Assembly: GCA_964480425.1 (NCBI GenBank)
Contig: CAYZPY010000005.1
Location: 1 to 41,821 of the forward strand
Origin: CAYYMD01 sp964480425
GTDB lineage: Bacteria > Planctomycetota > Phycisphaerae > SM23-33
Direction: 5' to 3'
Length of the DNA: 41,821 nucleotides
Positions 7,869 through 15,493 of the stretch are shown in pieces. Within the stretch, counting starts at the first letter, position 1. The number at the start of each line of letters is the position of its first letter. The position numbers and the translations under genes are program-made. Below the pieces are notes generated by a model, which worked only from the letters and a program-made list of their open reading frames with translations, was not told where the DNA came from and made no database searches.

Positions 7869-8141
7869 CGAAACGGGTATTTCGCACGCTGTACGTTCCC
7901 GAACATTCAGGAAGCCCTCAGGGGCCGGTACCTCACTGATCGCCTTACCGACGAGGCGGACCGCCAGGCGATTTACCGGCATTTTCCGGCCTATTTGCAG
8001 GGCGACCAGCCCGGCTCGCGCGATCTGCTGTTTCGCACGCGGCCCTGCGGGGCGGTCCGCATGGGCGAGTGGAAATTAATCGAATATTTCGAGGACGGCG
8101 AACTGGAACTGTACAACCTGAACGAGGACACCAGGAAGTAG
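7869..8141 (+). pseudogene. C-terminal remnant of a sulfatase
   Basis: An open frame of 90 codons begins right after an in-frame TGA at 7866-7868 and ends at TAG 8139-8141. From about 7915 it reads like the C-terminus of an arylsulfatase of the alkaline phosphatase superfamily: RQAIYRHFPAYLQGDQPGS, then RTRPCGAVRMGEWKLIEYF, EDGELELYNLNEDTRK and stop. The N-terminal catalytic domain, including the C/S-x-P-x-R formylglycine motif, is absent, and the sequence upstream is AT-rich and non-coding. Sulfatases commonly accompany fucosidases in loci that degrade sulfated glycans, which fits the neighbouring minus-strand genes. Homology is recognised by eye and not by search. Confidence 0.65.
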
Positions 8142-8150
8142 TTTTTAAAT

Positions 8151-8177
8151 CTCTGTGTTCTTTGTGCCCTTTGTGGT
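8151..8177. repeat. Three imperfect 9-nt repeats between convergent genes
   Basis: CTCTGTGTT, CTTTGTGCC and CTTTGTGGT follow one another directly at 8151-8159, 8160-8168 and 8169-8177, in the short gap between the sulfatase remnant and the end of hydrolase A1. Similar T/G-rich strings occur as dispersed intergenic sequence in various bacteria, but no other copy is visible in this window. Confidence 0.5.
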
Positions 8178-9634
8178 TATTGATTGCGCAGGGACTTTCG
8201 TGCGACGGTGAAGTATTCGTAGGTGTCCGACGATATCGAGCCGTCCTCGTACATCAGGATGCACGGGCTAAGGGCGATGCCCTGTCTGCGGGCGTCTTTG
8301 AGTTTTTTTATCCATTCCTCTTTCGACATCGGCGGTTCGGCGATTTTCTGGTTCTTACGGAATATTCCCCACCCGGATTTTGCAAAAGGCCAGTTTCCGT
8401 GGGCGAGCAGGCCCTTGTGCGGTCCTTCGGTGAAGATTCCGTGCTTGTCGGTTTTCCACTTGCCGCCTGTGTAATGCTCGCCGAAGTAGAATTCCTGAAA
8501 GTCGGTCACGCGCGGGAGAATCCACGGATTCCACGAGACCAGGCGGTCGGGGTTTCCGTCCTTTGCGGCCAGGCCCAGTATCTCGTAGGGGGCGGGGTAA
8601 TACTTCCGCCCGCCGTCGAACATCCAGCCGTCGAGATTCTTTCCGTACCTCCGCCCGATGCCCGATACCACCTTTGCGAAGTTGCGATACCAGGTGTTCC
8701 TGTCGTCGCCGCGATAGACGCGCCACCAGTCCTTGTTCTCGTGGCCGGGGTGGTAGTAGAAGATGATCTTTATGTCGCGCTTATGCAGCGCGTCGGCGAG
8801 TTTGCCTAAAAAGTCGTACTCCATGGTGAAGCCGGGGTGGATTTGCTCGTAGGCCTCTACCGGCGCGGCCAGGTGCTGGTCGCGCCAGGTGACGGACCAC
8901 ACGACCCACCCGGCGCCCATTTTTTTCATCTTGTCGGCGAACGCCTCGACGTCCAGGTCGCGGTAGACGTCCTTCCAGTTTTTCTTCTTTTCGCCGGTTC
9001 TTGGATAACCCCAGTTGCCCCACTGGAGCATGATTCCGCATGTGCGGTCGGACATCCACCTCGTATCGCCGCGGAACGCCTCGACGCGCTTGTGGATTTT
9101 TTCGACGTCTTTGGCGTCTATCAGTTCCAGTCCCATCAGCGAAGCGCCGTGTGCGTTGTCGGCTTTGACGGCGCGGACCTCGATTTTGCTCTTTCCGGGG
9201 GGGATCTTCAGCGTGCCCTCGACCTTGCCGCGGCCCCTGTAGCGACAGGTGAGCGTATTTTTCGGCCCGATGATTTTGATAACGTGCGGTTTCGGGCCGT
9301 AGCGCCCGACGCTTCCGAAAACGTCAATCACGAATTCGTGTGATTTTTCGGCCTGGACGGTCCACCGCGCCCAGTCATCGCCGCCGTAGTACATGCCGAG
9401 AACCTTGCGGCGCTCGAACTTGACGCCCTCGCTGGTATCGGCCCCGAGGTACGACAGGTAGGTTATGCTGCCCGGCCGCACCTTTATCGCCTCTGCGGGC
9501 GACTGGTCCCAGTCGTACTTGAATGCGGGGCTGTCCTGCGTGTATTTCGGCGTTTCGGCGAGCATGGCGTTCTGCAGCAAGAAAAAGACCGCTATCAGTA
9601 CCGCCGTGCCCTTCGATGATGCGTATTGCCTCAT
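8177..9634 (-). CDS. Secreted GH29-like hydrolase paralogue A1
   Basis: The 485-residue protein has a signal peptide (about 1-26), an N-terminal beta-sandwich-like region (about 38-175, with RPGSITYLS and LKIPPGKSKIEV) and a C-terminal TIM-barrel-like domain. The barrel follows the order of GH29 landmarks: CGIMLQWGNWG (199-209) for the GH29 FGMFIHWG, GAGWVVWSVTW (240-250) for the strand carrying HHDG, DIKIIFYYHPGH (287-298), and LDGWMFDGGR (334-343), whose D340 aligns with the GH29 nucleophile. E386 (FGEH) is the best acid/base candidate because it is kept in all four paralogues. The histidines that bind fucose in GH29 are replaced, so specificity is probably different. It lacks the RKKRGD tail seen in A2-A4. 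Its start overlaps the stop of a sialidase remnant (ATGA). Confidence 0.7.
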   Translation of the reverse strand: MRQYASSKGTAVLIAVFFLLQNAMLAETPKYTQDSPAFKYDWDQSPAEAIKVRPGSITYLSYLGADTSEGVKFERRKVLGMYYGGDDWARWTVQAEKSHEFVIDVFGSVGRYGPKPHVIKIIGPKNTLTCRYRGRGKVEGTLKIPPGKSKIEVRAVKADNAHGASLMGLELIDAKDVEKIHKRVEAFRGDTRWMSDRTCGIMLQWGNWGYPRTGEKKKNWKDVYRDLDVEAFADKMKKMGAGWVVWSVTWRDQHLAAPVEAYEQIHPGFTMEYDFLGKLADALHKRDIKIIFYYHPGHENKDWWRVYRGDDRNTWYRNFAKVVSGIGRRYGKNLDGWMFDGGRKYYPAPYEILGLAAKDGNPDRLVSWNPWILPRVTDFQEFYFGEHYTGGKWKTDKHGIFTEGPHKGLLAHGNWPFAKSGWGIFRKNQKIAEPPMSKEEWIKKLKDARRQGIALSPCILMYEDGSISSDTYEYFTVARKSLRNQ

Positions 9635-9857
9635 AGTGTTTCCTTTTTTCGTATGGTATTCGGCGTATCTTTCGGCTGCCTGGTTTTCCCGGGGTTCGGC
9701 ACGACGTGCTTTACGGACCGTCGGCGATAGGTGTAGGTCAGGCGCACCATTCCGTCGGAGGCCTGGATGACGGTGGGGTAGGAGTATTCGCCCTTCTGCT
9801 TTTCGAGCGTCAGGGCGACCTTCCGGTGCTCTCCGTCGTCGGAGGTCACTTGCTCTG
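9631..9857 (-). pseudogene. C-terminal remnant of a sialidase (BNR/Asp-box family)
   Basis: In the frame ending at the TGA 9633-9631, the minus strand reads SDDGEHRKVALTLE, then GEYSYPTVIQASDGMVRLTY, TYRRRSVKHVV and about 24 further residues to the stop. This is the characteristic last blade of bacterial exo-sialidase-type proteins (SDDGE..., GEYSYPAVIQ.SDG...TYTYRR..IKHV). Everything N-terminal of it is missing; upstream the sequence becomes the 3' end of hydrolase A2, whose stop lies inside the remnant. Its stop still overlaps the A1 start codon, as in a coupled gene pair. The arrangement looks like a deletion or insertion scar in an older operon. Homology is recognised by eye. Confidence 0.6.
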
Positions 9858-11588
9858 CGCCTCTTCCATTTTCTTCTGGGCCTTGGGGGCGTAGGGGGTG
9901 TCTTCGTATTTCTGGATTATCTCCATGTAGAGTTGCAGGGCCTGTTGGTCTTTGCCCTGTCTTTGCAGTTTTTGTGCTCGGTCGAATAATTTTTTTGCGT
10001 CGGCGCGGTCGGTGTGGTCGGTCTTTTTGTGCGCGGCGTCGGCGCCGTCGCCCCAGACGTACGAGCAGGCGACGGGATTTTTCTGGCCGCGCTTTTTGCG
10101 TATCGCGACCAGATCCTCGTCGGATATCCCGCGGAAATGCCGGCGGGTGTGGACAAACATCTCGTATGTCTTGCGGTTGATTTTTCCGCTTTCGTACATG
10201 CAGATGCACGGTCCGAGGGTGGTGTGGTTCTTGTGGGCGGTTTTGACCATGTCCAGCCACCGCTGCGACGACATTCGCGGATTGCCGATTTTCTGGTTGG
10301 GCTTTTTTATGCCCCACCCGGAGCGCTCGGGGAGGAAGTTTCCCCCGGCCAGCATATCCTTGTTGGGACCGGCGGTGTAAACGCCGAGATTGTTCACCGC
10401 CCATTTCGGCTTGACCGGCACGGCGTGCTCGCCGGCGCAGCCGGTGTTCTGGTACATGGTTACCGGGGCCAGTATCCACGGATTGTATCCGATGAGGCGG
10501 ACCGGGTTGCCCGCGCGTGCCGCACGGCCGAACACCTCGAAAGGACCGGGGTAATAGTGCCGCCCCCCGTCGAAGCCCCACCCCTGGAGTTTCTCGCCGT
10601 AGCGCTCGCCCATGGCGGCGACGACCTTCACGAAGTTTTTGAACCACACGTTCCTGTCGCCGCCGTGGTACTTTTGCCAGAACTCTTTTGTGGAATGTCC
10701 CGGATGGTAGTAGAAATCCAGCCCGATGTCGCGTTTTTGCATCGCGTCGGCCAATTCCATCAGCAGGTCGCGGTCGCAGTTGAACCCGGGTGCGATTTGC
10801 TCGCGCACCTTCAGCGGGCATGGCATGTACTGCGAGGCCCAGGTCACCGACCAGGTGACCCACCCGGCGCCCATTTCCTCGCACAGGTCGGCGAAACGCT
10901 CGACGTCGAAGTCGTTTATCATTTCCGGCCAGGGCTTCTTCGTGCCGTCTTCGGCGTATCCCCACTGACCCCACTGGAACATGATGCCGTAGGTCCGCTC
11001 GACGTTCGGGTGCAGTTTCTTTATGCGGTACTTATCCTGCTCTTTGGCGACCTTGGCCACGTCGTTCACGTCGGTCAGTTCGACGGTGAACAGCATGTTT
11101 TTGCGTTTCCCGCCCGGCGCTTCGTTCATGCGGATTTCCACGACGGACTCGCCCGTCGGAAGCGCCAGGGCGCCGTCGGCGAAGCCCCAGCACCAGCCGT
11201 CCAGCGGCTGGGTGTACGTCACCGAACCGCCGGGCGAGCGGACGGTGAACTTTTGCCCCTTTTGGGCGTGGAGCATGAGTTTTACGCGGAACTTCCGCGC
11301 CTTGTCGCTTGCGACCTTCCAGCGGATGTGCTGGGAGGGTTCGGACCAGCCGGTTATGCCGGTGCTCTTGCGGTCGCGCCCCAGCCGGTCACTGAGCATG
11401 GCGCTGCGCCAGGACAGGTAGGTAATCTCTCCCGAACGCACGGCGACGGGCTTGCCCGGGGCCTGGTTCCAGTCGTAATCGCCGATTTTCAGGTCTTTGT
11501 CGGCGGCTTGACCGCCCCCTGCCGGGGCGGCGAACGCCGACAACACGCAGACAAGCAATGCCGACGATAAAATCGGGCAAATTTTCAT
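9846..11588 (-). CDS. Secreted GH29-like hydrolase paralogue A2 with C-terminal TPR-like tail
   Basis: The 580-residue protein has a signal peptide (about 1-21), a beta-sandwich-like region (about 38-175) and the same barrel as A1. Landmarks are RTYGIMFQWGQWG (198-210), GAGWVTWSVTW (240-250), YYHPGH (293-298), LQGWGFDGGRHYYP (334-347, candidate nucleophile D340) and AGEH (E387, candidate acid/base). Unlike the others it has TAGP where A1, A3 and A4 have EGP, so that Glu is not essential to the family. After the shared FRGISDEDL...RKKRG segment it continues about 70 residues into a charged helical tail resembling a single tetratricopeptide unit (AKKLFDRAQKLQRQGKDQQA, about 531-550, and onward). 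It ends exactly where a sialidase remnant begins. Confidence 0.7.
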   Translation of the reverse strand: MKICPILSSALLVCVLSAFAAPAGGGQAADKDLKIGDYDWNQAPGKPVAVRSGEITYLSWRSAMLSDRLGRDRKSTGITGWSEPSQHIRWKVASDKARKFRVKLMLHAQKGQKFTVRSPGGSVTYTQPLDGWCWGFADGALALPTGESVVEIRMNEAPGGKRKNMLFTVELTDVNDVAKVAKEQDKYRIKKLHPNVERTYGIMFQWGQWGYAEDGTKKPWPEMINDFDVERFADLCEEMGAGWVTWSVTWASQYMPCPLKVREQIAPGFNCDRDLLMELADAMQKRDIGLDFYYHPGHSTKEFWQKYHGGDRNVWFKNFVKVVAAMGERYGEKLQGWGFDGGRHYYPGPFEVFGRAARAGNPVRLIGYNPWILAPVTMYQNTGCAGEHAVPVKPKWAVNNLGVYTAGPNKDMLAGGNFLPERSGWGIKKPNQKIGNPRMSSQRWLDMVKTAHKNHTTLGPCICMYESGKINRKTYEMFVHTRRHFRGISDEDLVAIRKKRGQKNPVACSYVWGDGADAAHKKTDHTDRADAKKLFDRAQKLQRQGKDQQALQLYMEIIQKYEDTPYAPKAQKKMEEAQSK

Positions 11589-11715
11589 GAAACGTCTCCT
11601 TGCCGGTTAATTTTATCACATTACCCCGCCACCGTTACCAAGGCGGCGTTGATTCGTCGCTGCGGGCGACGGTGAAAATCAGCCCGCGCTGCGAATCCGT
11701 TTCGCACCGTCCGTT

Positions 11716-13161
11716 TTATTGCCGTACGTCCGGCGCCTTGGCGCAGTGGAGCACGATTACCGTGTGTCCGACCTTGTCGGGGCGGTCCTTGTCCCAGGGC
11801 AGGTTGCTGAGTTTCACCGACTCGCCGTCCTGCTCGAATTCGACTCTCGCCCTGCCGTTCAGAATCGAGGCCTTCTCGACCTTTACCGGCACGTTGCCGA
11901 TATTCAGCATGCCGTTTTCGGGCCAGCGGAAAACGTGCAGGTAAATCCGCTTGTCCTTGCAGACGCTCTCGCCGTTGAAGCCCTTAATCGCGGATTTCAT
12001 CGGCGAGGTCCCGTAGATTGCCTCGCTGTTGCTGTCCATCCATTGGCCCATTGCCTTGAGGCGTTCGACGGTCGGCTCGTTGAGCGACCCGTCGCCCTCG
12101 GGTCCGATGTTCAGCAGGTAGTTGCCGTTGTGCGCTATGCACTTGACCAGTTGCCGCAGCAGGCGGTCCGTGCTGCGCCAGTGTTTTTCGGCGCCGGGGC
12201 GATGATCCACGCCGTAGGAGCCGTGCATCGAGATGGTGGATTCCCAGTACATTCCCCCGGCGGGGGGATTGGTCTTGTAATCGCCCATGGAGTAGTAGTC
12301 GTAAAGGTTGGGATGTTCAGGAGTGCCGTCGGAGCCCTCGACGATGCGGCTGTTAATCAGACAGTCGGGCTGAATTTCATGAATCATGTCGTGGAACATT
12401 TTGGGATATTCCACGCCGAACCGCGCGATGTCGAACCAGATGATGGCCATGTCCCCGTAGTTGGTCAGCAATTCACGGACCTGCGGCAGCGACTTGCCCT
12501 TGACGTAGTCCTCGTGGTCTATTTCGCCGTTTTTATTCCAGTCCAGCGACATGTCGTCCTTTCGGCTTCGGGCCAGTTTCGCCCCGCCCCTGTACCCCCC
12601 GGGATGCGACCAGTCCACGCAGTGGGAGTAGTAGAAGCCCAGGCGGATATCGTGCTTCTTGCAGGCCTTGGCGAGTTCTTTCAGCGGGTCGGGCTTGTAC
12701 GGCGAGGCGTCTTCGATGTCGTACTCGGTGACCTTGGAGTGGAAGATGGCGAACCCGTCGTGGTGCTTGGAGGTAATGACGATGTATTTCATGCCGGCCC
12801 GCTTGGCCATGCGAACCCAGTAGTCGGCGTCAAACCTGGTGGGATTAAACTCCTTTGCGAGTTTGCGGTACTTTTCCCACGGAAGCCCCGCGTGGTACTG
12901 AAGCCATTCGGTGAAGTGCCTGGTGGGCTTGCCTTCCCACACGCCGGCCGGGTTCGACCAGACGCCCCAGTGGATGAACATGCCGAATTTGTCGTGCTTG
13001 AACCACTCGAGGCGCTTGTCGACCTGCTTTTGGATTTTCGCATCGCGAACGGCGGGGCCCGGTTCGTCTTCCTTTTTCTGCGCAGCGGCGGGCTGTCCGC
13101 ACAGCAGCGCCACGGCGATCCAGGCCGATAATGCGATTGAAAATATTCTGTGTCTGTTCAT
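11716..13161 (-). CDS. Secreted GH29 alpha-L-fucosidase
   Basis: The 481-residue protein carries a signal peptide (about 1-27) and a canonical GH29 catalytic domain. Visible landmarks are KFGMFIHWGVWSNPAGVW (58-75, H64), TSKHHDGFAIF (130-140, H133/H134), YYSHCVDWSHPGG (177-189), IIWFDIARF (240-248, nucleophile D244) and MYWESTISMHGSYG (304-317, probable acid/base E307). A typical small C-terminal beta domain follows (about 375-481). Residues 207-218 match an EF-hand-like calcium loop (D-x-N-x-N-G-x-I-D-x-x-D). GH29 enzymes release L-fucose from glycans with retention. The gene lies in a minus-strand run of glycan genes, between the beta-helix gene and A2. Confidence 0.93.
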   Translation of the reverse strand: MNRHRIFSIALSAWIAVALLCGQPAAAQKKEDEPGPAVRDAKIQKQVDKRLEWFKHDKFGMFIHWGVWSNPAGVWEGKPTRHFTEWLQYHAGLPWEKYRKLAKEFNPTRFDADYWVRMAKRAGMKYIVITSKHHDGFAIFHSKVTEYDIEDASPYKPDPLKELAKACKKHDIRLGFYYSHCVDWSHPGGYRGGAKLARSRKDDMSLDWNKNGEIDHEDYVKGKSLPQVRELLTNYGDMAIIWFDIARFGVEYPKMFHDMIHEIQPDCLINSRIVEGSDGTPEHPNLYDYYSMGDYKTNPPAGGMYWESTISMHGSYGVDHRPGAEKHWRSTDRLLRQLVKCIAHNGNYLLNIGPEGDGSLNEPTVERLKAMGQWMDSNSEAIYGTSPMKSAIKGFNGESVCKDKRIYLHVFRWPENGMLNIGNVPVKVEKASILNGRARVEFEQDGESVKLSNLPWDKDRPDKVGHTVIVLHCAKAPDVRQ

Positions 13162-13184
13162 GTGTTCCTTTGGTAAGTTTATTT

Positions 13185-15440
13185 TTATTCGTTTTTTGTG
13201 GACATTTTTCTAAAACCCGACAACACGTCGCAGGTTGCGGCGCGTTTTGCCGGGTACCGGCTTTCGCTTCGGAAGCCCTCGTCGGCCTCGAAGCGCCGGG
13301 GGAAATCCGAGGTCAGCCCCATATTGTCGAGCGTAAGTTGCCGCACCCCCGCCGCCAGGGCCGGACTGTCGTCGGCCAGCGTAAAGCCCCAGTTGGCCGG
13401 GTCGTTGAACTTGGGGTCGGCGTAAATGCTGTTTTGGTCGTTACCGGCGCGGCGAAGCGCCGCCAAAAATTCGCTTTTCTTTGAATCGCCCCCCCGCGCG
13501 AAGTACACGTTTGCGTCGATGGTGCAATCCTCAAACAGCCCGGCGTGTTCGGGGCTCATCCGCCCGTAGAAGCGCCCTGCCGGTACGTGCGTGTAGAAAA
13601 TGTTGCCCCACCACACCGATTCGCCCGGCGGGTACCTTTTGGGGAACACGCGAATGTGTCCGTCGGTGTCGCCAAGCGAGATGAAGTAATTGTTCCTGAT
13701 GACCTCCTCGCCCTTGACAGACATGGCGGACTTTCGGCAGCGATAGACGATGTTGTCCTCGAAGATGGTTCGTCCCTGCCAGCCGTCGGCCCGAAGCGCC
13801 GCCGAGACCCTCTTGTTCTTCAGGTCGTAGACCAGGTTGTGGCGGATGACGTTCCCCGAGCCGCACCCGGTCACGTTGATGCACGCCCCGTCGCCCAGCA
13901 TGCCCAAGGCGTTGCGGACCTCGTTGTTCTCCACGACGTTGTTGCGGGTGTGCAGGAACTTCAGGACCTTCGAGAAGTCCCGCGTCCCGTCGCCGATGTG
14001 CGGGGCCAACTCTTCCCAGCGGAACGTGCGGGCGACCTCGCGCCGGTCGCTCTTGCGCCGGAAGTATCCCTTGCGCGGACCGCCCAGCAGCACCGCCTTT
14101 CGCGGCACGTCGTGGATGAAGTTGTTGGCAACGTAATTGTGCCCGCTCTGCCACAGGATGATCATCTGACTGTGCCAGTAAATCAGCCCGCAGTGATGTA
14201 TGTGGTTGTCGGCGATGAGGTTGTGGTTGTTTACGTCCTTGGTGCCCGGTCCGTATCCGATGCACACCACTGCCGACTGACCGAGGTTGTTTATCTCGTT
14301 GCCGACGATTTCTATGCCCCGGCAGTGATAGTCCATTCGCACGGCGTTGCCCCCGCTCGCGGTGAACTCGCAGTTAACTACGCGGCAGTTTTCCGCACCG
14401 TCGAAGCGCACCAGAGCGTTGTCCTTGTCGACCATCTCCCAGTCGTGCTGAATTCCCGCGTCGCCCTTTTTCCACAGCCCGCGCCCGGCGTGCATGAAGG
14501 TCAAATCGCGGAAGTTAATGCCCTTAACCGGCGTGTCGGTGGAGTTCGGTGCCGTGTTCGTCTCCCCGGCGACCTTGACCAGCACGCCCAGGGCCGGGAC
14601 GCGAATGCCATCTCCCGGTTCGCCCGACGCCGGCCAGTACCATATCTTACCCGTACGGGTATTGACGCACCACTGGCCGGGCGCGTCCAGGTAGTCTATG
14701 GCGTTTTCCACCCACAGGTTGGGGTTCAGGTCCATCCACCATATACACTGGCGCATGCCGTACGTAGCAGGGATGACGGTGTGGCAGGTGTTGTTGGCCT
14801 CGTTCACGCGCGCGAGTTTGAGTATGTTAATCAGCCACGGATTTGCGGGTATGATGCGGATCTCGATGTCGCGGATGTTCTTCCAGTCGCGGATGAGCCC
14901 GTCGGGATAGCGCAGCAGCGTCTTGTCGTGAATCCTGTCGGTGTCTTCGAATTTGTCCCTCGGCAGGGCGGGCGCCGAGCGCGAGCGGGGGAGGTGCTTT
15001 TCCCCGTCGTACATGGTGAAGAACTCATCCACGCCGGGGGGGATCTCGGCCACCCATACCTTTCCGCAGGCAACTTTCGGCAGGTGCCTTGGGTATCGCT
15101 CGACCTTTCGCCAGCCGGTTACCGGCACGCCCGCCCCGACAATCGCCCGCCTGCCCTCGCGGGCGGTGAAGGTAAGCGGCGCGTCCGGTTTGCGACTGTC
15201 GCGCAGGTCCAGTGTCAGCGTCTCGGTGAGCAGATGATACCCACCGTCAAGATAAACCGTTACGCTTTTGTCCTTTATTTTGCGTGCGGCGTCGCGCGCT
15301 GCGGCGAGTGTTTTGAAAGGTTCGTTTTTCGTTCCGGGATCATCGTCGCTGCCGTCGGGCGCCACGTAGTAATCCGCTGCCGGTGCGGCGCCGGCGGCGG
15401 CGATAAGGGCGGAAAAAACAATAGTTCGAAATATACTCAT
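13185..15440 (-). CDS. Secreted right-handed beta-helix protein, GH141-like
   Basis: The 751-residue protein has a signal peptide (about 1-21) followed by DYYVAPDGSDDDPGTKNEPF (about 23-42), the hallmark start of secreted parallel beta-helix carbohydrate enzymes. The middle and C-terminal halves carry many short Asn/Ile/Val-rich turns such as VVNCEFTASGGNAVRMD, NEINNLGQSAVVC and NNVVENNEVRNALG, typical of a right-handed beta-helix. The overall layout resembles GH141, a family with characterised fucosidase and xylanase members, which fits the GH29 neighbour. I cannot identify catalytic residues with confidence. It lies 23 nt upstream of the GH29 start, so cotranscription is likely. Confidence 0.75.
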   Translation of the reverse strand: MSIFRTIVFSALIAAAGAAPAADYYVAPDGSDDDPGTKNEPFKTLAAARDAARKIKDKSVTVYLDGGYHLLTETLTLDLRDSRKPDAPLTFTAREGRRAIVGAGVPVTGWRKVERYPRHLPKVACGKVWVAEIPPGVDEFFTMYDGEKHLPRSRSAPALPRDKFEDTDRIHDKTLLRYPDGLIRDWKNIRDIEIRIIPANPWLINILKLARVNEANNTCHTVIPATYGMRQCIWWMDLNPNLWVENAIDYLDAPGQWCVNTRTGKIWYWPASGEPGDGIRVPALGVLVKVAGETNTAPNSTDTPVKGINFRDLTFMHAGRGLWKKGDAGIQHDWEMVDKDNALVRFDGAENCRVVNCEFTASGGNAVRMDYHCRGIEIVGNEINNLGQSAVVCIGYGPGTKDVNNHNLIADNHIHHCGLIYWHSQMIILWQSGHNYVANNFIHDVPRKAVLLGGPRKGYFRRKSDRREVARTFRWEELAPHIGDGTRDFSKVLKFLHTRNNVVENNEVRNALGMLGDGACINVTGCGSGNVIRHNLVYDLKNKRVSAALRADGWQGRTIFEDNIVYRCRKSAMSVKGEEVIRNNYFISLGDTDGHIRVFPKRYPPGESVWWGNIFYTHVPAGRFYGRMSPEHAGLFEDCTIDANVYFARGGDSKKSEFLAALRRAGNDQNSIYADPKFNDPANWGFTLADDSPALAAGVRQLTLDNMGLTSDFPRRFEADEGFRSESRYPAKRAATCDVLSGFRKMSTKNE

Positions 15441-15493
15441 GTCTTATTGAATAATTTAACGCTCCTACGGTTTTTGTCGCCGCCTTTTTCGCT

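Noticed and set aside
11642..11715. Open codons in frame after the GH29 stop (26 residues)
   Set aside because: They could suggest readthrough or a lost C-terminal extension, but such a short open run is expected by chance in GC-rich DNA and no homology is visible.
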